Assembly: GCF_964340395.1 (NCBI RefSeq)
Contig: NC_135567.1
Span: forward strand, 4,278,399-4,342,398
Direction: 5' to 3'
From: Glandiceps talaboti
Taxonomy: Eukaryota; Hemichordata; Enteropneusta; Spengelidae
DNA: 64,000 bases
The notes below the pieces were generated by a model. The model saw only the letters and a list, made by a program, of their open reading frames with translations. It did no database searches and was not told the origin of the DNA. The translations under genes were made by a program, and so were the position numbers. Shown here piece by piece: positions 10,143 to 22,035 of this stretch; the first letter of the stretch is position 1, and each line of letters opens with the position of its first letter.

Positions 10143-10640
10143 CCCAGACCCACCCCCTTGTAATTACTGAAGGCTTCCTAATTTAACTTGCATCATAAGT
10201 GGGGTTGACTCCATAATTTTCATTTCTATTAGTTTTGCTTTTTAAAACTATATACAATGGAGTCTAGTTATACTGAAACAGAGTATTCTGGTTTGACAAA
10301 AATCCTATTCACATTGCTACATCTCATTGTCAGTCACAACAAAATTCCTACCAACATTACTACCTGGGGTACATTTCTTTCTATCAGATACCATATCATA
10401 TCATACAAACAGAATGAAACTTTTCTAATTTTGATATTGAATTTCATCATAACAGGAGGCATACATGATGGATGTGACTTATTTCAAAAGTAAGAGGTAA
10501 CAATTTAATGCAGCTTATTCCTCATTTTTTGAAAAACACCCCCCCCCCCCCGTCTAGTTTAGTATTTTTTTCAGTGACTCCTCTGATTCCTCAGACCTCC
10601 TCAGATCATAATGACTCCTCCCTAATAAAGTATAGTAAAA
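10143..10640. other. no gene recognised
   Basis: Contains a C-run near 10,541-10,550 and an uninformative 78-codon frame. No domain or splice evidence. Confidence 0.5.
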
Positions 10641-10950
10641 AGACTATCATTCATTTTCACTCATGAATAGTTAATTTAATTTACTCAGAAGACAATAGTG
10701 GTCCTTCGAACAAGACTTATAAATTAAGTTATGTATACTGATCAGAACTTTAACCTGGTGTATCTCTGAAATTACATGTCATGCAGGTTATGTACAATCA
10801 TGAAATGGTTCCCTAGCAACCAAACTTTATGGAAATGGTTGTATCTTCTAGAGTTGTGTTCCCCTTTAATATAAATTGGCAGTACACCCCTAAGCCATAT
10901 GTATGTGTAAAATGTACACCATGTGTATTCATAAGTAATGTCCCCATCAA
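10641..10950. repeat. inverted repeat pair IR-A, left arm
   Basis: Reverse-complement matches to 12,400-12,690 include TTTTCACTCATGAA, the GAACTTTAACCTGGTGTAT block, GGTTCCCTAGCAACCAAAC, GTTGTGTTCCCCTTTAAT and TACACCATGTGTATTCA. About 300 bp of diverged inverted repeat with roughly 1.45 kb between arms. Confidence 0.65.
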
Positions 10951-11026
10951 ATACGTCAGACGGCCACTCACACACATTTCACTATGCCTATAGCCCTACT
11001 GAACCTAGTTCAGTTGTGCTAAAAAT
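10951..11026 (+). mobile_element. Helitron-like repeat H1, 3' end only
   Basis: Ends with CACTATGCCTATAGCC, the hairpin ACTGAAC-CTA-GTTCAGT and TGTGCTAA. No core units are present upstream, where it joins the IR-A arm. Confidence 0.55.
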
Positions 11027-12399
11027 GGTGACTCTCATATATACCGACAGTTGTGCATCAGTACATCCAGTAATGGTTGACAGCAATTAAGTCACATGCA
11101 GGTCTCCCATGTATGCATTTCCCATCAGACTCAAATGCCAAAATGCACATGTACATGGAGAGATTTTCTCACAAAGTGCAACATGGGAAAACAAGTCTAA
11201 ACAATTATTAAGTCAGTGTACTGTGACCAAACTATGACCCACCTACACATCTTAGACATCTCAGATAAAATTTAACTTTGACAAAGATTCCTTTAACTTC
11301 CTGAAGGGTGATTGACTTTACTTGTCAAATACACTAAATGATTTGATCATACTACAGCATTGAACAATTCACTGCATGTACAAGTTTCACAGCTGATTAC
11401 TTCTGGTTTATATAAACATTCCTGACAAAACCTCTTCCAAATTACATGGTTTAGCATTAGGTGTGAACAAACTATATGAAGGGTTAACTCACTATTTATC
11501 ATGGAGCATTTCTCGTGACACTTTATGTTTTCTATAATATGGGCATGACCATTTTGATACGGAGGGTATAAGTGGCTATGATATTGATGGGATAGTAAAA
11601 GTGACCATTTTGATGGGGAGGGTACAGAATGCTGACATTACACTATGACAAGGATTGCTTTCTATTTAATGTCTACTATTCCTCATTGCACAGATGCATA
11701 AATGCATAAATCAAAAAGATGGTTAATTTGATGGGGGAGGGTTAATATTAGCAATGCGAAGCTCCGAGGACTGTGAGAGAGTCTATGTCATTGGTTGTTG
11801 CAAGTGCTCCATGTACATTCATGGAATGTGATAAACTCGTAAATCAAAATTGGACACTGACATAAATGTCAACAATGGTCTACCCGTTTCATAGATACAA
11901 GATTTCAAACATTATTTGTATTTTCTGCATAAAGCTTATGGAATATTCTAAATTATTTTCATCTGATTTGATATTTGTACAGGATAAAATCATTACTTAT
12001 GCAAATTAGCATTAATCATGCAAGCCACTCCCACCAAAAGCTATTCAGCTCTAAGTTGCAGCCTGAAAATGCAACACAGTAAATTGCAAAACATTTGCTT
12101 CACTACCTTTTGAGATATCAGTGGAACAAAATTTCTGCACATACACACAGACATAGAGCAAGGCAGTTGCATGATATCAGCTCCCATACGGGAGCTAAAA
12201 ACAACTTGTCCATTCCATTACCACCATGGAAATTTAAAAAGCTCCACCCAAGAAACGGCATTGGGATACACACATACCTACACAAGCGTATTATTTCACA
12301 GAAGTGAGATAATTATGGCCATATATGCCTTTAAATCATTCATACCAATATTTTGGGGACAACCAGATGAAATGGATATTGAATTCACATACATTTCAA
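11027..12399. repeat. interior of the IR-A pair; contains repeat R4
   Basis: About 11,480-11,760 holds internally repeated GACCATTTTGATGGGGAGGGT-like motifs and ATTTCTCGTGACACTTTATG. A related copy lies at 40,820-40,995. The rest shows no genes; small frames around 12,095-12,488 span the repeat arm and are not convincing. Confidence 0.45.
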
Positions 12400-12690
12400 T
12401 TCTTGTCACTGAATACACATGGTGTACATTTTGTACATGGCTAAGGTGTATTCTGGCAATTCACATTAAAGGGGAACACAACTCCTGAAAATACAAACAT
12501 TTCCATAAATTAAAGTTTGGTTGCTAGGGAACCATTCCATGATTTTGTATCACCTGCATGACATGTTATTTCAGAAATACACCAAGTTTAAGTTCTGATC
12601 TATAAACATAATTTTATAGTTTTTTTTCTAAGGACCACTATATCTTCTGAGGAAACTAATTTAACTCTTCATGAGTGAAAATGAATGAAA
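12400..12690. repeat. inverted repeat pair IR-A, right arm
   Basis: Partner of 10,641-10,950 in opposite orientation. Either two independent insertions of one repeat or termini of a larger decayed element. Confidence 0.65.
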
Positions 12691-13845
12691 ACAGAGAGTG
12701 ATTTAGAGAGTCAAATTCCTTCGCAAAGTAGGCAAAAACACAATAAAATATACTCCCTTTCTACCTAAATATTTCTGTATTGAGTATAGGGCAACCATGT
12801 GAACCATGGAAAATGTTTTCTTAAAACCAGCCTGGCATTCTGTTTTTGACTCGATTCAACCCACTGAGTTTGCCTTTCATTCAATCCAGTATTAAATAAT
12901 TTACTGAAGTTACTTAATAGTCTGATACCTCTATATAATTATTGACATTTTTGTATCACCTGACTTGTGAAAGGGGACTATCATTCCCTGACCCCCCCCC
13001 CCCCCTTCATAGTTTCATATAATAAATTTTCAAATTAAGTGGTACATCATGAATAATACCTATAGTTCAGAAGTTTGTATTCCAACAATGTGTGTAAGAC
13101 CCAAAATCTATGGTCTTACCCAAAATCTATGGTCTTGCCCAAATGGGAGGTACTAGTAATAGTATTCAGTTTAAATCTGGTTAACTCAATACTTTCACTT
13201 ACATGTTAATTATGATGGTACATGTATATATTCAAACTGTGTCATAAATTGAAATATGAAAACAAATACACATATTTAATATGCATCTTGGTGAGAAATT
13301 ATCAGTACTACATTGTTGATGTGTAACTGTTATTATATGTGTAATACGCCTCCTGCTCTCCGTTATACCAGTAAAAATTACCTCTCGCAGCAAGATATGG
13401 AACGGTATTTGGTAAATAACATATACATATATGTGTAATAATACGCAGACAGTATGCAGATGAAAGTATCCAAATGACAATTGCAAAAATGATTATCTTG
13501 TGTTGACCTTTGACCTAATTATCATTTCTTATTATGTTCAGAGCTTCTCTGTTTATGTTCAAAACTTTCGCGTAAATTTTTTTCGGATGAATGATAGTCA
13601 ATAAACTATTCTGCGACACATGATTTTTACTTCTTCCAATTGAATTGGTCAGTTCAGGATTTTATGATAAATTTACAAATTTCAACAAAATGATTATATC
13701 TAATGATTACTATTAGAATGCATAAATTAGTACTGAATATTACAATGTACTTGTTTACAGAAATTGTGTGTCATCTTGACCATGAATCATACTAATGTCT
13801 AACTTCTAGACATCATAGAATGGATTTATTATTGAGAAGAGTTTA
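12691..13845. other. no gene recognised
   Basis: Non-coding. A C-run lies near 12,991-13,005. A short tandem of CCAAAATCTATGGTCTT-like units lies at 13,090-13,140. Confidence 0.5.
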
Positions 13846-13880
13846 GTTTAGTTTAGTTTAGTCTAGTTTAGTTTAGTTTA
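13846..13880 (+). repeat. (GTTTA)n microsatellite
   Basis: About seven GTTTA units with one GTCTA variant, just before the 5' head of the P2 repeat. Confidence 0.9.
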
Positions 13881-13922
13881 TTTCAGTAAAACAACAAGAT
13901 CCACAGTACAGATATACAAATA

Positions 13923-15212
13923 ACAAGTCATTGAGAATGACATAGTCCCTGCTATGATTGGGTTTTAAGGAATTATCACTACTCTGATCACGCAACAACA
14001 CTTGTGAACCTAAATCAAACAGACTTAGATATGTTGTGTCTGCTTGTTGGACATGGAACATGCCTACAACAATAAAGGATGGGTCGGGTATGGGGGATCG
14101 TATCACAAAGAAAATGGATATGCACATGTATGTCATAGAACACTGTCCTAATGCCAACTTTGAATGAGATCTGTTCAAGCATGTCTGAGTTATGGCTTTG
14201 GACATGGAAAATTCGCAAACAAAATGGATGCTAGGCGGCCATATTGGATCGTATCATGACAACAAATGGATATACACATGTATGTCATAGAACACTGTCC
14301 TAATACCAACTTTGAATGAGATCTGTTCAAGCATGTCTGAGTTATGGCTTTGGACATGGAAAATTCGCAAACAAAATGGCTACCAGGCGGCCATATTGGA
14401 TCATATCACGATGAAAATGGATATGCACATGTATGTCATAGAACACTGTCCTAATGCCAACTTTGAATGAGATCTGTTCAAGCATGTCTGAGTTATGGCT
14501 TTGGACATGGAAAATTCGCAAACAAAATGGCTGCCAGGCGGCCATATTGGATCATATCACGATGAAAATGGATATTCACATGTATGTCATAGAACACTGT
14601 CCGAATACCAACTTTGAATGAGATCTGTTCAAGCATGTCTGAGTTATGGCTTTGGACATGGAAAATTCGCAAACAAAATAGCTGCTAGGCGGCCATATTG
14701 GATCGTATCATGACAACAATGAATATACACATGTATGTCATAGAACACTGTCCTAATACCAACTTTGAATGAGATCTGTTCAAGCATGTCTGAGTTATGG
14801 CTTTAGACAGGGAAAATTTGCAAACAAAATGGCTGCCAGGTGGCCATATTGGATCGTATCATGACAACAATGAATATACACATGTATGTCATAGAACACT
14901 GTCCTAATACCAACTTTGAATGAGATCTGTTCAAGTATGTCTGAGTTATGGCTTTAGTCAGGGAAAATTTTCAAACAAAATGGCTGCCAGGCGGCCATAT
15001 TGGATCGTATCATGAAACAAATTGACGTGCATATGTATGCCATTGTATGTTGCCCCTGTACCAAGTTTGAAAAAAATTCGGTCCAGGCATCTCCAAGAAA
15101 AGGCTGCGGACGGACGGACGGACGGACGGACGGACGGACGCACGGACGGACGGACAGACGGAACCCAATCCATAAGTCCCGGTCCCGGACTTCGTCCGGC
15201 GGGGACTAAAAA
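13923..15212 (+). mobile_element. repeat family P2, copy 1 with ~151-bp tandem core
   Basis: The head block (ACAAGTCATTGAGAATGACA) also begins copies at 37,822 and 55,801. Six to seven ~151-bp units follow, each containing GGCGGCCATATTGGATC, ATGTATGTCATAGAACACTG and GAGTTATGGCTTTGGACATG. Next are an AACAAATTGACGTGCATATG block, a (GGAC)n tract (15,107-15,160) and a strong terminal hairpin (CCCGGAC-TTC-GTCCGG within AGTCCC..GGGGACT) followed by AAAAA. Small frames across it are periodic artefacts. The architecture resembles Helitron-associated non-autonomous elements; no protein is encoded. Confidence 0.7.
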
Positions 15213-15477
15213 CTGGTACAAATTGTCGAATTACATGGATAACCCACAAAGTCAAAGACTTGTTTCCACTGGGGTCCATAAGAGAGCCGTCATTATTTAA
15301 GGCCGGGGGATGGGGGGGGGGGGTGTCGTATGATTTGGAAAATCCAAAACTTCAGTTACCCCCCCCCCCTCAGTGTCTATGTTTACTTCAATTCAATGTT
15401 AACAGCACCTGTAACTTTTTTGCAGCTGTTCAGTTTTTAGCAGGTTGCATCAAAAAATAGTAATTATAATAATGAAG
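15213..15477. repeat. G-run / C-run snap-back segment
   Basis: A G-run (15,303-15,325, interrupted) and a C-run (15,360-15,370) face each other with an inner TTTGGA-AAA-TCCAAA stem, so the strand can fold back on itself. A similar G..C pair lies at 24,356-24,415. No gene. Confidence 0.5.
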
Positions 15478-15787
15478 CCTTCCAATGCTGCCATAAATGT
15501 CTTATCAATGTCTAGGACATATAAAGAAGTCAAAGTACTCTCATATCAACAGTTCCTTCAATGTTGTAAAAAAGCAATGTCAGTACTAACAGTGTGGGAA
15601 GAGATGCCTTGGAATTTTTTTTTATGTAATGGGATTGGAAAAGCAACTATTGGTAATTCAAGTGAGCAATGGAAACAGCCTAAGGTAGAAGATCACTGCT
15701 TAGACAAAGTAGAGATAGATAAATTGAAACGGTTGACTCCAGCATATGTAAATACACTGGGTGGATGGACAAAAACATTAAGGATAT

Positions 15788-15790
<3 letters not shown>
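15478..15790 (+). pseudogene. possible upstream exon of the SWIM/YqaJ-like relic
   Basis: An open stretch with protein-like composition (SYQQFLQCCKKAMSVLTVWEE; KVEIDKLKRLTPAYVNTLGG) runs directly into a (TG)n tract at 15,790. It lies ~550 bases before an exon with a good acceptor and the same orientation. I do not recognise a domain. Alternatively it is a chance open frame ended by the microsatellite. Confidence 0.3.

Positions 15791-15883
<93 letters not shown>
15790..15883 (+). repeat. (TG)n microsatellite
   Basis: About 47 uninterrupted TG units; a strong candidate for length polymorphism and left-handed DNA. Confidence 0.95.
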
Positions 15884-15884
<1 letters not shown>

Positions 15885-16338
15885 GGATGGGAAACATAAT
15901 AAAACCTCTGAATATATGAATGTATAGAATATGAAGCTAAAGTTGTATATAATTTCCTCGAAACTACAAATGAATCACACACCAACAAAAAAAGACTACT
16001 AACTTTAAGTTTTTGAACAACATATTAAATTTCCAGTTGCCAATGTAAATCATTAGTGACAGAATTAAAGTGGAGCAAAACTGAAGGCAATACAAGTTTC
16101 TGGAGAGTCTTTATATAGTTTTATATCACCTAGCATATTTTGGGTTTTCAGAGAAACAGCAAGTTTGAGGTTTGCTATTTGAATGGCTTCTTTTCTTACG
16201 AGTCACAGCCAGGGTATCTAGCATATTCAAATATTCAGTAGATGCACATTGAACATTCTTGACCATTGATATGAAGGAAACAGACACTTATTTCAAAATG
16301 AATTTAATGAATATTTAAATGTTATATCTTTTTTGCAG

Positions 16339-17466
16339 AAGAGGTCAAGCATGTCCCCACATTGGTGCTTTGCTGTTTTTGCTAGCTGAGATTATTGCTA
16401 GTGGACATGAGACTCTTCCAGATGATGCCTCCTACACAGATGTCTTGTGCCCAGTGGTCATTACCCCAAAAACAGCACATGTAACACCTAAAACCATGTG
16501 GGATGTGGAGATAAAGAAATTCTCTGTCAACAGAACATCAAATACAAAGGACTATGCACCACAAGTTGCTCCACAATTGAAGCCTGAAGAAAATTATCAG
16601 CGAGTGCTTAAACTGGTATATGATGTTCAAAATGCAAACAAACAATCAGCAATGCCACCTGTTATGAAAATAGTAGATGTTAATCATTTTCATGTTGACC
16701 ATTTACATTTACCAGAACCCACTATTGTGACAGACATGCCAGAACATTGTCATAAGTTTGACATCCTATTTTGTTAAGAGGAATCAATTGTGGCCTATCC
16801 ATTACCAGTGTACAAGCGCCATCATCAGAATGGTTTGATCAGAGAAAAGGAACAATTACAGGAAGTAAAGTATACAGAATCATGTCCTACTTGAAAAATC
16901 ATAAAACAGATCCAAACAAGATAGTGAAAGACATTATCCAATATGAATTAGATTCAAATCTGAACACTAGTATTCCATCATTAGCCTAGGGAATAAAAAA
17001 TGAAGACAAAGCTGTCAAACAGTATATCAGTGATCTAAGTACAAAATGCAAGGATGTAAAGTTTACCAGACCAGGTTTACTTGTTTATCATACCAGGTTT
17101 ACTTGTTTATTATACCAGGTTTACTTGTTCATTATACCAGGTTTACTTGTTCATGATACATACCCATATATAAGAGTTAGTCTTGATAGGATTATTATCT
17201 GCTCATGTCATGGCAAAAAGCTAGTGGAAGTGAAATGTTCCTATTTTTATCGTAATCAGTACTTGATGGATATTGTGAAACAAGGTAAACTTGACTATGT
17301 CCATGTGGTTGACAATGAAATCTTTGTAAAGAAAGGGCAGTCTAGGGGCTATTTTGAGCAAATAACTCTTCAGTTAGTACTGTCAAAGGTAACTAGACCT
17401 GAAATGCTTGTCTGGTCAAAAGTGGGATACATTGTTATTCCAGTTCAATTTGATGAAGTGTACTGA
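16339..17466 (+). pseudogene. SWIM zinc finger / YqaJ-type nuclease-like gene, broken
   Basis: A strong acceptor (TATCTTTTTTGCAG|) opens a coding block whose first residues, GQACPHIGALLFLL, match the second half of a SWIM zinc finger (C-x-H). After ~110 residues of linker comes EWFDQRKGTITGSK, the typical start of a YqaJ / lambda-exonuclease-like domain. Further on, YIRVSLDR and KLVEVKC correspond to the metal-binding D and E-x-K motifs, followed by GYFEQITLQLVLSK. Defects are a frameshift near 16,775, a stop at 16,987-16,989, and a four-copy 23-bp tandem insertion (17,066-17,157) before the D motif. Comparable SWIM-YqaJ genes are multicopy in many aquatic animals. The domain call is by eye; the D and E-x-K residues persist, but the gene as read cannot make one intact protein. 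Confidence 0.65.
17066..17157 (+). repeat. 23-bp x4 tandem repeat inside the YqaJ-like relic
   Basis: Four units of the form TACCAGGTTTACTTGTTYAT plus YA lie between the conserved blocks of the relic. 23 bp is not a multiple of three, so expansion shifts the frame. Confidence 0.85.
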
Positions 17467-18062
17467 GAGAACTCAGTACTTCCTGCAATAAATACATTTT
17501 TTGCCGATTACGTTGTTCCAGAAATTCTGACTGAAAGAGTCAAATTGGGATGAAAGTGATGGTAAGGGGTAGACCATTCGATATGCTGGGGGGGGGGGGG
17601 CTTGGAAGATTTGTGGAGAGTCATTATTTTTTTTCGCACCTGCTTGCCAGAGAATTATTTTTTTTCTCCTTCGCCTATGCTGGCAACTTTTTTTTTCTTT
17701 GCTTCTTTGAGATATCCGGATTTTTGTTGACGTCAACGTTGAACACCTACATTTGTTGCCACAATTTTCTGTTTGGTTTTCGCACAAGGTAATACAGAGA
17801 GTAAAAAGATGCTGTTCTACCGGGGTATCACACACAGATTATATTTAGAAAACTACATATTTCATACATGTTTGATTTTCAATTAAATAAACATAATTGA
17901 CAGTTTTTATGCCATGGTATGATGCCACACTGAAAATACAAATTGGAAACTTGACTGGTGAGCTCAGACATTCAGATAGACCGGTAAGTTTCTCCAGCTC
18001 GGGGGGGGGGGGGGGGGGGGTCAGTGTTTTTTTCCATTGGTCCAACAAAAAGTCACTGACCC
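17467..18062 (+). repeat. composite T-rich / G-run repeat
   Basis: 17,560-17,700 (GACCATTCGATATGCTGG, G-run, CTTGGAAGATTT) is inverted at 19,960-20,015. 17,744-18,062 (CACCTACATTTGTTGCCACA onward, through GACCGGTAAGTTTCTCCAGC, a ~20-base G-run and ATTGGTCCAACAAAAAGTCA) matches 30,404-30,715. Poly-T stretches are common. No gene. Confidence 0.6.
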
Positions 18063-19065
18063 CTGTGAATAAGTTTTCATAGCATCTGACAGTAAGCTGT
18101 AGAGGGAAGAGCTTTGAAACTGGGATATGTCTACCTCTTGTGTGAGTGTGTGTGAATGGGGGGGGGGGGTTCTAGAAGCCTGGAGGTTTTTACTTCTAAA
18201 GGCAATGTTTAGGCTATTCACAGACACTTTCAGACAATAATTTGCAAGCTTTACAAGACAGCTCTAACAATTGTAAAAAGCAAATACATAAGGTTGAAAC
18301 ATTTTTGAAATAAAGTTTCATAACATCTTGACAGTGAGAGGTGGAGGAAAGAACTTTGATTTGAAACTGGAACATGTCTACCTCGTATGGGGGAGGGGGG
18401 TTCTAGGGGGTGTCCCCCTAGAAGCCCTGGAGGATTTTTACTCTGAAAGCCAATTTTCAGGCTATTAACAGACACTTTCAGACAATAATTTGCAAGCTTT
18501 ACAAGACAGCTCTAACACTTGTAAAAAGCAACTACACATGGTTGAAACATTTTTGAAATAAAGTTTCATAGCATCTTGACAGTAAGAGGTGTAGGGAAGA
18601 ACTTTGATTTGAGGCTTAGGTCGTAGGGGTCTCCCCCTAGAAGCCCTGGAAGTTTTTTACTTCTAAAGGCAATGTTTAGGCTATTCACAGACACTTTCAG
18701 ACAATAATTTGCAAGCTTTACAAGACAGCTCCAACATGTAAAAAGCAATTACATAAGGTTGACACATTTTTGAAATAAAATTTCATAGCATCTTGACAGT
18801 AAGAGGTGGAAGAAAGAACTTTGATTAGAAACTGGAACATGTCTACCTCTTATGTCGGAGGAGGGTTCTAGGGAGTCTCCCCTAGAAGCTTTTCAAGTTT
18901 TTTACCAATTTTGGTGAATCTTATTGTTGGTTTAACGAATGAGTGGCCTCTGGGGTGATGCAGTCCAAGGGCCCCCCCCCCCTGCCAAATCTGTAGTTTT
19001 TTGTTTCTATCTAGGCAATTTTTAGGTTATTCATAGCCTCTGAGATATATATTGCCAAGCATCGA
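18063..19065 (+). repeat. G-run repeat R2, about four tandem units
   Basis: Units of ~217-247 bp start with GGTTGAAACATTTTTGAAAT near 18,294, 18,541 and 18,758. Each contains CATCTTGACAGTAAGAGG, a G-rich block with CCCCTAGAAGCCCTGGA and CAAGCTTTACAAGACAGCTC. The last unit degrades after 18,905, and a C-run follows at 18,967. Related to 361-837. Confidence 0.7.
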
Positions 19066-19364
19066 AAAGCTAAGTAAATGTAACCTTTTTAAATAAGTGT
19101 TCCATGTTATAAAAGTGGGCCTGTAACATTGGTATAGGGGCATTGATATTGCATGCATAGTAACGTTACTGATGTGTGAGAGCACTTTAGGAGGTCATAC
19201 CTAGTGTACAATAGAAACTTGAATTTGAGTTGTGGTGTTGATACATGTAGTGTCTGAAATAAGAAGTATATCATCCCTTCTGACAAATTCATACTGAAGA
19301 GACTAGAACAATTTAGATTAAGTTCTTTTATAAACTATCCAATAGTATGAAGATTACCATTACA
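19066..19364. other. no gene recognised
   Basis: Unassigned AT-rich sequence without convincing frames or repeats. Confidence 0.4.
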
Positions 19365-19662
19365 AAACCTTCAAGTTCACTTTTGCCCCAAGTGCAAGAT
19401 AAGTGAAGCACTGATTGTGAAACAGCCAAACACTTACATGGCATGTTCTGTAACTAGTGTGGTAGCTAGGTAATACATGTTTTTTATATGTATAATTTTA
19501 TGTATAGTTATGTTTGAACCTTCAAGTTCACTTTTGCCCCAAAGTGCAAGATAAGTGAAGCACTGATTGTGAAACAGCCAAACACTTACATGACATGTTC
19601 TGTAACTAGTGTGGTAGCTAGGTAATACATGTATAATTTTATGTATAGTTATGTTTGAACCC
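19365..19662 (+). repeat. tandem duplication, ~145-bp unit x2
   Basis: CCTTCAAGTTCACTTTTGCC to TATAGTTATGTTTGAAC is present twice; the first copy carries a short extra TTTTTTATATGT stretch. Near identity indicates a recent local duplication. Confidence 0.85.
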
Positions 19663-19775
19663 TTACATGAAGTAATATTTAAACCATTTATGAAAGAAAC
19701 AGAGACAAGAACAAATATATATATGTACCACAGGCTAACGAAACTGACTGGTCCCTGACATGTGTTTAAAACTGT

Positions 19776-20035
19776 TTGTCATGTTTTGACAAGTGTCCTG
19801 GTTGGAGAGGTACGAGCAGGTTGAACAGTATACTCGATCCTGTGCATCATTTCCCTGATATTTTTTTTCTAGCAGCAGTGGTCCATCTTTTTTTTCCATC
19901 ACCCACTCATATCCGGATTTTTTTTTTCAAGCAAATCCACTTGGCATCTTTTTTTCCCCCGAAATCTTCCAAGCCCCCCCCCCCCCCCAGGATATCAAAT
20001 GGTCCACCCCTAATGATTAGTAAAAATTATTGAAA
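19776..20035 (-). repeat. T-rich / C-run repeat, inverted partner of 17.56 kb
   Basis: The minus strand reads AGGGGTGGACCATTTGATAT, a G-run, CTTGGAAGATTTC, then A-runs and ATCCGGATATGAGTGGG, matching 17,560-17,720. No gene. Confidence 0.55.
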
Positions 20036-20317
20036 GATACTCATGTCTTTTTTTCTACTTTGAGATTTGGGACCCTGAAGAGATGGAAAAATGAGTTGAA
20101 GGGAAACACCATACCACTTGGTGAAATAATTGTATATTTGTGTAAGTTTTTGAGTTGTAGATGACCATGATGACTTGTGATTCATTTTTAGCATTCAATG
20201 GACAAACTAACAAGATTCAAGTCCATCCAAAGTTCAAAAAAATGCATTTATTTCTCCAGGAATGGTGTCCCCTTTTCTGGATTGGCACATTTAAAGAGGC
20301 ATGGTTTGCAACTTCTA

Positions 20318-20390
20318 TTTTTATTTTTATTTTATTTTTAAATTATTTTATTTTATTTTATTTTATTTATTTTTTTTTTGGGGGGGGGGG
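20318..20390 (+). repeat. (TTTTA)n, poly-T and G-run
   Basis: Low-complexity tract of TTTTA units, then ten T and eleven G residues. Confidence 0.9.
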
Positions 20391-22035
20391 TTCATTTTGG
20401 TTACTTATATGTACCACTGACTGTAACTTGTCTAATGGCCAGTAATCCACATGCAAAGCCCATACCCTGTTACCTATTGTATGCTATACTATAACATAAT
20501 ATGACAGACCCCCACGGCCTCACAATGGATGGTAAAGCATACACAATTTATTTTCAGGAGTGATTCGGTTTATTCTGCCACCGTATTTACACGAGTGATC
20601 CTGAAAATACAGCAGAATATACCAAGTCACTCATGAAAATAACTCCTGTATGCTCTAGAGCACTAATATTACACTATGGCAAGGATTGTTTTCTTTCTTC
20701 CTACTATAAAATTGATGTACTGATTTGGTACCTAAGGGAGTGAACACACCATTCCTTGTACATGATGGACGTGTTGAAGGTGATCCTCAAATGTTGTATT
20801 ACAGTTGAGTATCTTCTAGAAATAGTTCAACTATGTTGCAATTGAGAATAACCATAGTAGTTCATCATTCTCAGTTAATATCACCAATAAACCTATTCAA
20901 AAATCATCCCTACAAAACATACATATTGTACCTGTATAACCCATTGTAATTAGCATTTGGTTACAAAAAAAAAATTCTTCATTCCACGATATGAAAATCG
21001 TGTGTTGCTACAGTGGACATTCTTTTAGAAAAGGTTTGAACCAGATTTAAACTGAGTGCCTCAAATAATGGCTAAATCATAGGTTTTTTGTTCCTAAAAT
21101 GTACATACATTGTCGAAATGCAAGTATCTGAGTTATAGCTAGCATGTATGGCATACAATTATAACTAAACATTAATTATGAAACCTTATGAAATTTGACA
21201 AAAATTAGTAATGAACCATTACGATTATAAACTATATCAATTAAACAATCACGTCTTTACCATCAATGCATGTACTAAACAAGTCTCCATAGGAGATAAC
21301 CCCCCCCCCCTTCAAATGTGACTAAATGGAGACATGATTTAAAAGAAATCGGTGGCAACAAATGAATAGTACAAAATGTCTGTGACAATGCAGGGTATTG
21401 CTAAATGTCAGTACCTGAACCTGAAGATCCAGATCTAGGTCAAAGGTCAATGTCTAATTTGAATGTCTAATCTTATTTGAATGGGGTTTCTATGTATTAC
21501 AGTTTTTGAGTTACAATTTTAACTACAAATATGGCTCCATTCGGTGAAAGTGATATGACACCAAAGATAACGCTTGTGTATAATTCCTTTAGGATATATC
21601 ATATTAATGCACACTTCAATTCAATAAAGTTTAGTACATACTCCAAACATAACTAATCACACATGTTCTGAAAACTTGATATAACTTTTAGTTTCAATCA
21701 CTCATTTGCATAATTAATGATTTTTTAATAATTGTTTCATACTGTAAACTGTTTTATACAACAAAATAAAATTTTACAAAATGCTGTTTTGTATACTTCT
21801 TTATTCAGAGGTAGGTCAGAATATCATCCCTTGGCCACGTTTTGGGATGATATCATGACCATACTGACAGAATGTGAAATATTTGGCAGGATGGCAGAAA
21901 TTACATGAGAGGCCAAGTTGAGTGTATATTTCTGCTATCTTTTCGAAAGATTGTGTGGTTGTATATATCTCCCATCCCCCTAAAATATCATGCACCCTAA
22001 TTTGATGTTGATCTCTAAAATATCAATCTGTGAAA
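20391..22035. other. no gene recognised
   Basis: About 1.6 kb of AT-rich sequence. A C-run is at 21,301-21,310. No coding, RNA or repeat family was recognised with confidence. Confidence 0.5.

Noticed and set aside
15010-15279. Coding frames through 14.0-15.3 kb
   Set aside because: They follow the 151-bp tandem unit and the GGAC microsatellite and change with each unit's indels.
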